A stretch of 33,397 nt of DNA from Candidatus Poribacteria bacterium (GTDB lineage Bacteria > Poribacteria > WGA-4E > WGA-3G): contig JAJEBZ010000035.1 in assembly GCA_022822275.1 (NCBI GenBank), forward strand, positions 1-33,397, in the 5' to 3' direction. This document shows, in pieces, positions 8,549 to 15,033 of the stretch; position 1 is the first letter of the stretch; each line of letters begins with the position of its first letter. A model generated the notes under the pieces. The model saw only the letters and a program-made list of their open reading frames with translations. It did no database searches and was not told where the DNA came from. A program made the translations under genes and the position numbers.

Positions 8549-8908
8549 TTATCGAAATGGGACATAGACAATTTGGTCAACATATTCGTCTTCATACGAT
8601 GCACCAGCAATGAGAAGCAACTGTTCAATAATTAATCCTATTGATACATTGAGATTAATCGTGAAAATACCCGGCACATGGTGCCCTGCTGCGAGATGAT
8701 CAACCAGATGTTGCGGTATACTTTTCCGATTGTTAGTTACTAAGCTGAAATTGTGCTTCTCACACCACTTTAAGATTTCTGGGTCTTTAGTGCTTCTTAC
8801 AGGAGCACCCTCGTTACCAATCTTCAAGACCGTTAATGATGGTTCATGGTAAAGTAGTTGCGTCAGATAGATTGACGGAATATGTTCGTCTAATAGATAT
8901 CGACGCAT
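8549..8908 (-). CDS. DUF5615-family PIN-like protein (putative toxin)
   Basis: The 119-residue protein matches the DUF5615 PIN-like family across its length: LLDEHIP (5-11), the STKDPEILKWCEKHNFSLVTNNRKSI stretch (39-64, split here by function into a DPEIL and an LVTNNR motif), HLVDHLAAGHHVPGIF (67-82) and the C-terminal VDQIVYVP. The family is related to PIN/Mut7-C nucleases. Asp7 and Asp42 are the obvious acidic candidates for the metal site; the third position carries Asn (NN59-60). It begins 2 bp after the DUF433-containing gene, with GGGAATAGAG as ribosome site, so the two are coupled, as in known DUF433-DUF5615 toxin-antitoxin-type pairs. Ribonuclease activity is inference. Confidence 0.8.
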   Translation of the reverse strand: MRRYLLDEHIPSIYLTQLLYHEPSLTVLKIGNEGAPVRSTKDPEILKWCEKHNFSLVTNNRKSIPQHLVDHLAAGHHVPGIFTINLNVSIGLIIEQLLLIAGASYEDEYVDQIVYVPFR

Positions 8909-8910
8909 CT

Positions 8911-10509
8911 CTATTCCCGTTCTTTTTCAGACAAATATGTCGTTGTTGCGGAATTGTCCTTGGAGATACTCGTATCCGAATCATCAGATGCAGCTTCCCT
9001 TTCTGCTATAAGTTTACGCAAGCGAACAACACCTGGCGGCGGATTTTTCTCGTATTCCTCTCGGAGTCTTTGACAATACTCAAGATTATGTGCTAAATAA
9101 CTCCCTATTTTTATTGGATTTTGAAGATAATAAAGAATCGTTGCGTAAACCTCTTCCAATGTCAGCGTCTCATAGCGTGCAATAATCTCCTCCGGTGTTT
9201 GTGACAGGTGAAGAGACTCGTACAGGACAGTGTCAATACTGATACGCGTGCCTTTTATCCGAATATCATCTTCTGACAAAAAATCAAAGTTCCTTTCAAA
9301 AGGATAGAGTTGTTCGTATATTTGGATTTGCCTGAGAATACGGTTTTCAATAGAAAAAAATAGTGTACGCTTATTTTGAATTAGATATTCAAGTTGATTC
9401 AGGACTTCGTGACTATCCCGTCCGGATGTAAGCCCAGCCAATAAACCTAACGTTACATATTTTAACTGGTTGTAAGGTATTGGTTCCTCCCATATTTTAA
9501 AGAGAAAATCAACAGCCATGTTTAATGCCTTTTGTAGACTCATTCTCTGTTCTCCGAAAGCCTGAACTAGGCTATTATAGGGTTCAGCGAGGTTCCAATT
9601 TGCCTGTTTTAAAGCTTCCATTAACGTTTCCGGCCCAAACTCTGTGTGGTAGTAGTGAGAGCAAACAAGTTGAATTGCCATTTTATTGTACTCATTTTTA
9701 TCAAGTACATTTTGATTTAGGCAATGTTCCAAAACAACTTGTGTCCACACACCGTCAATCTGGAAGTTTGTCCCAGCGTCACTATTGAAGTTTGTTTCTG
9801 CATAAGTTCTGAGCCGTTCATCGTCTGAAAGGAGTAGGTGTCCTGGCTGACTCGCGATAAGGAGGGTGTCTAAAAATAACGGTTGAAGCATGCCATCTAA
9901 TTCCTTTTTGCGGAGTAGATTCATTTGTAGTGCAGCGGTGCATGGAATGACCTCACAGTTTTCCCTAATCCATTTGATAAGGTTTTTTAGAAGTTCTACG
10001 TTGCGTCTTATATCTTTAGGATTGATCATGTGTCTTACATACCGGTTGCCTTGTTTCTCAACGCTCATCCCTTCTTTTTCATGGGTAATTTGTAGTAGTT
10101 CATCAATAGTTGATTGGGCAATGCAGAGCTTTCCAAATACCTTGACAACGGTATCGGCAGCTCCTAAAAAGTATAAGGTGGTGAGGGATATGAGATCCGC
10201 AACAAGTTTGGGCTTTGGATCGTTAAGTAAAGCAAGTGCTTGAGCCCTTTCTTCTGCACTGCCGATACAACACCTAATTCCCAAATCAGGTTTGTTTATG
10301 AGGAGATTCCACGTATCTAAGGCGTTGCACCCTGTCCAACCCATGAAGACTCCGATTGGGGGTTGCTGTTCTTTATATTTATTTTCAATCTGGAGCGAGG
10401 TTTCATGTCGTTTATTGGCAGAGTCAAATAACGTTTGAAATTTTGTGCCTTCAGAATCGTCTCCCAGGATTGTATCTTGAATAGACCTATTTTGCTCGCT
10501 TACTCCCAT
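8911..10509 (-). CDS. PIN-like domain fused to DUF433 (putative toxin-antitoxin fusion)
   Basis: In this 532-residue protein, residues about 404-505 match the complete DUF433 antitoxin-like family (DDIRIKGTRISIDTVLYE, TPEEIIARYETLTLEEVYATI, then a basic tail with NPPPGVVRLRKL), normally a stand-alone protein of about 110 residues. In front are about 400 extra residues. Residues 100-300 look like a PIN-type nuclease fold: VADLISLTTLYFLG (103-116, Asp105), STIDELL (133-139, Glu137), LLLSDDERLR (225-234, Asp229/230) and IDGVWTQ (251-257, Asp252). It has its own strong promoter and is followed after 2 bp by the DUF5615 gene. The PIN assignment is moderate confidence, the DUF433 one high. The ribosome site before ATG 10509 is weak (GGGG). 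Confidence 0.75.
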   Translation of the reverse strand: MGVSEQNRSIQDTILGDDSEGTKFQTLFDSANKRHETSLQIENKYKEQQPPIGVFMGWTGCNALDTWNLLINKPDLGIRCCIGSAEERAQALALLNDPKPKLVADLISLTTLYFLGAADTVVKVFGKLCIAQSTIDELLQITHEKEGMSVEKQGNRYVRHMINPKDIRRNVELLKNLIKWIRENCEVIPCTAALQMNLLRKKELDGMLQPLFLDTLLIASQPGHLLLSDDERLRTYAETNFNSDAGTNFQIDGVWTQVVLEHCLNQNVLDKNEYNKMAIQLVCSHYYHTEFGPETLMEALKQANWNLAEPYNSLVQAFGEQRMSLQKALNMAVDFLFKIWEEPIPYNQLKYVTLGLLAGLTSGRDSHEVLNQLEYLIQNKRTLFFSIENRILRQIQIYEQLYPFERNFDFLSEDDIRIKGTRISIDTVLYESLHLSQTPEEIIARYETLTLEEVYATILYYLQNPIKIGSYLAHNLEYCQRLREEYEKNPPPGVVRLRKLIAEREAASDDSDTSISKDNSATTTYLSEKERE

Positions 10510-10582
10510 CGATTTCTACCCCTGTCAAGAATTTCTTTCCCAGTGTTTTTACCTGTTTATCTATTGCTATTTTTATTTTATC

Positions 10583-10611
10583 ATTATAGCATATTTATGT
10601 TGCATAGTCAA
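10583..10611 (-). promoter_or_regulatory. Strong predicted promoter of the PIN/DUF433-DUF5615 operon
   Basis: On the minus strand TTGACT (plus 10606-10611) and consensus TATAAT (10583-10588) are exactly 17 nt apart. The leader to the ATG at 10509 would be about 65-70 nt. Just upstream of this promoter the gap is occupied by a MITE (10629-10864). Confidence 0.75.
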
Positions 10612-10628
10612 GGTAAAAGGAGTCTGAG

Positions 10629-10864
10629 GGTGTGTAAAGTTTTTGTCACCCTTTTTGTCAGAATCACGGATTTCGCGGAGTGCGCGGATAAGATACCAGC
10701 CTGAAATCGTAATGGTAGCGGATAAGTGTTCTCTAAGCAGGACGATTAGATGCAGAGGTCTTCTCCGCGTCCTCCGTGTAATCCGCGAAATCCGCGATTC
10801 CGTACACAAAGGAAATATGAAATTCCTAAATTGACACTTATAGTGACAAAAACTTTACACACCC
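10629..10864. mobile_element. MITE family B, copy 1, with 10-bp target duplication
   Basis: A 236-bp non-coding element begins GGTGTGTAAAGTTTTTGTCA and ends with the near-perfect reverse complement (TGACAAAAACTTTACACACC plus C). GGAGTCTGAG occurs directly before it (10619-10628) and directly after it (10865-10874), a perfect target-site duplication (9 or 10 bp, one G being ambiguous). Ends of the form GGxTGTGTAAAG with 8-9 bp duplications are typical of IS256-family transposons, so this is probably mobilised by such a transposase in trans (inference). The interior contains a long imperfect palindrome of 'cgcggatt' units. Copy 2 is at 19001-19226. Confidence 0.9.
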
Positions 10865-10892
10865 GGAGTCTGAGTTAGAATGATTAAGGTAG

Positions 10893-10920
10893 GTGATTGT
10901 TACAACGGGATTAACAATCA
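10893..10920 (-). terminator. Hairpin spanning the methyltransferase stop codon
   Basis: TGATTGTTA (10893-10901) and TAACAATCA (10912-10920) form a perfect 9-bp stem that includes the TAA stop at 10911-10913. Only a weak T-content follows on the minus strand, so it may be a 3' stabilising hairpin or a poor terminator. Confidence 0.35.
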
Positions 10921-13913
10921 TACCAACTTGGAAAAGCAATTCCCTTCTTCTTAAGCCCCACCAACTCCGCATCAAGATCACATGTAGACTGCTTCCCACC
11001 GTGGATACTCGGCTCAGCACAGAGCATCTCGCGCAGAGTCTGCATAGACTTTAGCACGTTATCGCTTGTAATGCCTAACACCTCAGTTAGCAGAGAACGA
11101 TCTAATTCCGCGCGCACAGGATCATGACCACATTCGTTGACAGGCAGCATCCGCTTATATTTCAACTGATCAAAGATTGCAGCAGCGTTTGCTAATGCCT
11201 CATCGGAGAGTTCACGGACATCTAACGTTGGCATACTTCTTAATGTTCCAAGCCGTAAAATACCGCGTCCTGACTGTTGTTTGCTGCTATGTGCCCAGTG
11301 ACAAAATAATCCTAAAACTGAATTACACCAAAGTGTCCAAGGGATTTCATGACGTGGATTTTCAAAAGCCACATTTGTTATTAAGGTTGGACCGATAGTA
11401 GGCTGTTCAGTGAAAAGAGCTATTACTGAGTTAGCAGTAAATCTTGATAGCAGGTTATAGTGGGTTCTGCTGTTTCGATCTACTCGCTTCTGTACTGCGA
11501 TTTCAGCTTTCGGAAGTGGTATCGCCCGTGAATCTGGGAGGACTAACATTGACCTTTGGACTTCACTCTGAGCATTCCACAAACAGGGATAGCCGTCATC
11601 GTTGGGTTGATACCCCTCCTCTTTACGAAACACGCCTCTTACCTCAGCAAATCCTAAAGTAGCAATATCTCCGACTTGGCAAATTGGAATCTCAGTGACC
11701 TTTTCTTGTAATTTCTGCAGCGGTAACTCTAATTTGCCTTCTTTTAATCGTCGGGCAGATTGGAGAAGTGCCATGGATTTGACGCGCGTTGCAATCCACC
11801 CTTCACCTTTAGGTAACGGACAATCAAGCATGTGCCCAAGCAATTCCTTCCCAACTTTGACCACGTCACCGCCACTGGGTGCATCTTCTAATTGGTATGT
11901 ACTTTTACTGCGGATGATTTGGTTTGTAATCTCAAAAGCCTCAAGTTGACTCTTTGGACGTTGGTTTAGACACACGAACTTACCACGTCCCGTGTTATCG
12001 CCTTTTCCTTTTGTTCCCACGATGATGCACTCCGCCATGTTTGTATCAGCAGAGAACGCACAATCAGTACCCTTTGCTTTTGCAATAGTAATCACAACTA
12101 TATCGTGAAATCTTGTTGCCCACATATCACGTACTTTCTGCGAAGTTGGTGAAACAAGAACTGTAGCGGGTAATATAAACCCCATTCTTCCGTTACGTTT
12201 AAGCATTATGTCTGCCAGTTCTATAAAGTATGAACTGAGTCCTGCTTGTCCATCAGCAACATACGTAGCTTTTTCATTAAGTATTTTTTGCATTATTTTC
12301 GTGTATTCTTTAGGTCGGTCGGTGCCTTGGAAAGGCGATTTAGCACCTGATGTGCTTGCAGGATCAGAACCGGGCCGCGTAAAGGGAGGATTCTGAATAA
12401 CAACATCAAATGTTTCGTATTGTTGTTTCATATTTTCGCGAGGAACTTTGCTCAAAAATTCCTGCTGGAGACTAACTATTCTGTTTTCTTCACCTCCAAT
12501 CTGTTCGCCCTCCGTATCAAATAACGACCTACCAAGCAATTCCAATGAACCGACAGCGTAAATATCATTGTCTACTTTACCATAGGGGGCAGTGAGAATA
12601 CGCGTCCCACCCAGTTTCATGTCAGCATAGGTACTCGCAAGTGCAGCAGCCGTAAGGTGTGTAGCATTCGGCATCACATCTACTCCTGCAAGATTCTCCT
12701 CTAACATTTTTTGATGGATATCTCTACCATTTCCACCCGCTTGTTCATACAGAGATAAGATACGTTGATAGACACCGTTGAGCAGCGCGCCTGTGCCGCA
12801 AGCAAAATCAGCAACTTTCGGGAGTTTGCCTTTCGGCAGTTCAGGCATCACAAGCGTAGAGAGCAGCACCGCACTTTCGGGTAGGGTATAGTTTGCCTTG
12901 ACGTATTTTCTGTCAGTGATAAGTTTCTGGAACACGATCCCCGCGAGCTCATGTATCTGCGCGATACCGGTATCAACAAGGTCTTTGGCAGCCTCACACA
13001 AAAGCTTTAAGATATGTTTGACAAGTCTATCGTCAGTCGCGAGTGCCTCAACAAGATTCCGAGCATCTTCAAAGATGGGACGGTAGTTAACCTTGAGTAT
13101 TGTGTTCCAGTCGTCAATGACATCGGCATAATCAATTGTCGGCAGGAGTTGACGGAGAGAACGGACAGATTCCATCTCTGCTTTACCAGCGAGGGAACTC
13201 TGAAAAACGAACGCATCGGTGATAATCAACGCTGCCATACGGAGCGTTTGAATGTTGGGGGATCGCGATTCGGAGATCGCGCCTACAGAAGAATCTTCCT
13301 CAGAAAAGACCTCTTGGTGCAGAATTGTCTCAATTTTCTTGCCGATAGCAGGGTGTTCAACGATGGCATCTTCAAGTAGATAAGCCGCTTTGTTGACGCT
13401 TTTCTCCATCTCTTCAGCTGCCGCTTCAAGGTGAGAGTTTGGCATTGCACCCACGCGGAGCGCGTTTGCTATGTCCGCAACTGTACCTGTTGCCCATCCG
13501 TTTTCAGGGAAATGTGCGACGGTGTCACCGACGGTATTGACAAGTTTGTATTGGAGGTCATCCGCAGAACGTAGTTGCGGATTAACATCCCTTCCTGGCA
13601 TTGTCTTAAATCGGTCAGGATATAGGATTGCCATGACGTTATTGAGCGTTTTTCCAACGACGTGGTACTCCGTTTCAAGTTCGAGAACAAGTCTATCCTC
13701 TGCTTGTGTAATAAGATTCTTGGCGTTAGTCGTGGTAGCAAACTTTGCTTCAATTCCGACAGGTTCTCTACCGCGTTCAACAACGATAGCGTCAAGTTCG
13801 CTGTTGCCTTTAATGAAGGCGTTGACTTCCGTTTCGAGTTCCCATCCGTGGCGCATGTGGCGTAAGATGTTCACCAGTTCGTTTGTGATTGTGGTTTCGC
13901 GTCTTTTTGGCAT
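10911..13913 (-). CDS. Fused PD-(D/E)xK nuclease-like / N6-adenine DNA methyltransferase
   Basis: The 1000-residue protein carries an N-terminal segment with a restriction-endonuclease-like pattern (Glu39-Leu-Asp41 followed by VGIEAKF, Glu55-x-Lys57). The HsdM/type IIG methyltransferase core follows, with SAM-binding motif I DFACGTGALLNG (369-380) and catalytic motif IV NPPF (508-511). A helical region lies at 170-340, before the core, and the C-terminal third (about 700-960) resembles a target-recognition region. One polypeptide thus appears to hold cleavage, modification and specificity functions, as in type IIG/Eco57I-like enzymes; there is no separate hsdS or hsdR gene. The ATG has a GGAGAAAG site. 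An intergenic palindromic repeat lies in frame at residues 210-218. BREX PglX is an alternative, but no brx genes are near. Confidence 0.85.
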   Translation of the reverse strand: MPKRRETTITNELVNILRHMRHGWELETEVNAFIKGNSELDAIVVERGREPVGIEAKFATTTNAKNLITQAEDRLVLELETEYHVVGKTLNNVMAILYPDRFKTMPGRDVNPQLRSADDLQYKLVNTVGDTVAHFPENGWATGTVADIANALRVGAMPNSHLEAAAEEMEKSVNKAAYLLEDAIVEHPAIGKKIETILHQEVFSEEDSSVGAISESRSPNIQTLRMAALIITDAFVFQSSLAGKAEMESVRSLRQLLPTIDYADVIDDWNTILKVNYRPIFEDARNLVEALATDDRLVKHILKLLCEAAKDLVDTGIAQIHELAGIVFQKLITDRKYVKANYTLPESAVLLSTLVMPELPKGKLPKVADFACGTGALLNGVYQRILSLYEQAGGNGRDIHQKMLEENLAGVDVMPNATHLTAAALASTYADMKLGGTRILTAPYGKVDNDIYAVGSLELLGRSLFDTEGEQIGGEENRIVSLQQEFLSKVPRENMKQQYETFDVVIQNPPFTRPGSDPASTSGAKSPFQGTDRPKEYTKIMQKILNEKATYVADGQAGLSSYFIELADIMLKRNGRMGFILPATVLVSPTSQKVRDMWATRFHDIVVITIAKAKGTDCAFSADTNMAECIIVGTKGKGDNTGRGKFVCLNQRPKSQLEAFEITNQIIRSKSTYQLEDAPSGGDVVKVGKELLGHMLDCPLPKGEGWIATRVKSMALLQSARRLKEGKLELPLQKLQEKVTEIPICQVGDIATLGFAEVRGVFRKEEGYQPNDDGYPCLWNAQSEVQRSMLVLPDSRAIPLPKAEIAVQKRVDRNSRTHYNLLSRFTANSVIALFTEQPTIGPTLITNVAFENPRHEIPWTLWCNSVLGLFCHWAHSSKQQSGRGILRLGTLRSMPTLDVRELSDEALANAAAIFDQLKYKRMLPVNECGHDPVRAELDRSLLTEVLGITSDNVLKSMQTLREMLCAEPSIHGGKQSTCDLDAELVGLKKKGIAFPSWYDC
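13262..13286 (-). repeat. Palindromic intergenic repeat inserted in frame in the methyltransferase gene
   Basis: These 25 bp match the intergenic repeat at 30516-30540 at 23 of 25 positions and also the copy at 21138-21166. Core shared by all: CGATCTCCGAATCGCGA. Here it lies inside an open coding frame and is translated as VGAISESRS (residues 210-218), in a low-complexity loop between two helical regions. Confidence 0.8.
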
Positions 13914-13936
13914 AATATTTCTTTCTCCTATAATCT

Positions 13937-13965
13937 AAATTAACACAATAGACAGAAAAGTGCAA
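13937..13965 (-). promoter_or_regulatory. Possible promoter of the nuclease-methyltransferase gene
   Basis: On the minus strand TTGCAC (plus 13960-13965) and TAATTT (13937-13942) are 17 nt apart, about 25-30 nt upstream of the ATG. It is divergent from the stronger promoter at 13989-14018, so the two share a compact control region of about 80 bp. Confidence 0.4.
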
Positions 13966-13988
13966 GTTTTATATTGGTAAAATTTTTC

Positions 13989-14018
13989 TTGACATATCTA
14001 AAAAGTTTTTTATATAAT
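13989..14018 (+). promoter_or_regulatory. Strong promoter upstream of the O-methyltransferase leader
   Basis: Consensus TTGACA (13989-13994) and consensus TATAAT (14013-14018) are 18 nt apart. A transcript would start near 14025 and run through a leader of about 100 nt into the terminator at 14127-14150. Confidence 0.75.
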
Positions 14019-14024
14019 ACGATG

Positions 14025-14153
14025 TATCATTAAGGTGATAATCTATTAGGTGTCAGCCCAAATGGCAAACTTGCTATATCCTGGGAGTCAATTAAAAAGA
14101 TACGTTAATAATTTATGAAAATGGATAGGCGGCATTATTGCCGCCTTTTTCTT
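14025..14153 (+). ncRNA. Candidate leader RNA / attenuator or small RNA
   Basis: The segment between the promoter and the U-tract terminator is about 125 nt and lies directly in front of the O-methyltransferase. It contains a potential 18-codon frame at 14062-14118 (begins MANLLYPGSQ, stop TGA) that ends just before the terminator stem, so it could be a leader peptide. No known riboswitch consensus (TPP, c-di-GMP, SAM, preQ1, ZTP, fluoride) was recognised. Alternatives are an independent small RNA or a transcriptional attenuator controlling the downstream gene. Confidence 0.4.
14127..14150 (+). terminator. Rho-independent terminator inside the O-methyltransferase leader
   Basis: AGGCGGC (14127-14133), loop ATTATT and GCCGCCT (14140-14146) form a perfect 7-bp GC-rich stem followed by TTTTCTTT. 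It lies 16 nt before the likely ATG at 14166, so readthrough is needed to express the gene from the upstream promoter. Confidence 0.85.
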
Positions 14154-14165
14154 TGTGATGGTAAA

Positions 14166-14714
14166 ATGGAAAAATACGAACCTATATTGAAACGTCTCGA
14201 AAAAACTGCAAGGGAATATACCAATATAGCACCGGAAAACGGGCAATTTCTATCTATTCTCATCCGTGCGATTCAGGCACAACATGTCCTTGAGGTCGGG
14301 ACAAGTAATGGGTATTCAGCAATTTGGATTGCTTCCGCATTGAAACAGGCTGGTGGGCAACTGATTACGTTAGAGTCCGACCGTAAACGTGCAGCAGAGG
14401 CACAAGCACACCTCAATGAAGCAGGTCTTGCTAACATTGTTGAGATACGTGTTGGAAATGCGATTGAAGAAATCCCGAGATGTGAACCCACTTTTGACCT
14501 TGTGTTTCTTGACGCTAAGAAGAACGAATACTTGCGTTATCTTGAGTTGGTGTTGCCGAAAATCCGTTCAGGTGGCATAATTGTGGCAGATGACACCGTT
14601 ACGATGCGGAATGAAATGCTGGATTATGTGGACTTTGTGTTTAACACACCACTACTAAATTCTGTTGACATTCCTCTGGATGATGGTATAATTCTAAGTT
14701 ATAAAGCTGAATAG
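14166..14714 (+). CDS. SAM-dependent O-methyltransferase (caffeoyl-CoA type family)
   Basis: Counting from ATG 14166 the protein has 182 residues. It shows the class I SAM fold of the O-methyltransferase family 3: LEVGTSNGYSA (42-52, SAM loop), the acidic end of strand 2 (ITLESD, 67-72), DLVFLDAKK (111-119, metal/substrate Asp region) and VADD (140-143). These enzymes methylate hydroxyl groups of small molecules, usually with a divalent metal, in the cytoplasm; the substrate here is unknown. An in-frame ATG at 14115 would add 17 residues, but those codons are the terminator stem and U-tract, so the later ATG is preferred. The ribosome site (GTGATGG) is weak. Confidence 0.82.
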   Translation: MEKYEPILKRLEKTAREYTNIAPENGQFLSILIRAIQAQHVLEVGTSNGYSAIWIASALKQAGGQLITLESDRKRAAEAQAHLNEAGLANIVEIRVGNAIEEIPRCEPTFDLVFLDAKKNEYLRYLELVLPKIRSGGIIVADDTVTMRNEMLDYVDFVFNTPLLNSVDIPLDDGIILSYKAE

Positions 14715-14733
14715 AAAAAATGTGTTAAATTCT

Positions 14734-15033
14734 ACTATAGTTTGGACAGTTTTCATCTCGTCCAAGTTGAGTATTCAACGGAACGTCTATTTTCTATGGC
14801 GTTTGCATATTCGTGAAACTGGAGAAAATGCTGCACTCCAGCGGAGTGCTATGTGCGGCACCTACATACCGCTCCGCTGGAGCGGAGGTGTCGGTTGACA
14901 ATGTGACTATAAACATATTGCTCCGCTGGAGCAAAGAGGGTTTCCGTTATGTTCGTTGTGTCTTGATTTGGTAACATAGACGGTAAACCAATTTCTTATC
15001 AACTCATGTTTGGAAAAAAATGTCCAAACTATA
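14734..15033. mobile_element. MITE family A, copy 2 (300 bp)
   Basis: Left end CTATAGTTTGGACA and right end TGTCCAAACTATA match copy 1 at 4956-5307, and the interiors are nearly identical. This copy has a single GCACTCC-AGC-GGAGTGC hairpin where copy 1 has two. AAATTC occurs close to both ends outside the element but is offset, so a target duplication is uncertain. The right end lies inside the open frame of the aminotransferase gene. Confidence 0.85.

Noticed and set aside
10573-10834. Frames on both strands within MITE B copy 1 (also 18978-19197 in copy 2)
   Set aside because: They are translations of the palindromic interior in both orientations, without ribosome sites.
10911-13913. BREX PglX methyltransferase
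   Set aside because: The protein is shorter than PglX, has an N-terminal nuclease-like segment, and no brxA/B/C, pglZ or lon-like genes are present.
13471-13938. 155-residue plus-strand frame opposite the methyltransferase
   Set aside because: It lies wholly antisense to a gene with clear motifs and has a Ser/Arg/Val-rich shadow composition with no recognisable domain.
14115-14165. Upstream ATG 14115 as start of the O-methyltransferase
   Set aside because: The extra 17 codons are the stem and U-tract of an intrinsic terminator, and the family N-terminus begins at the later ATG 14166.
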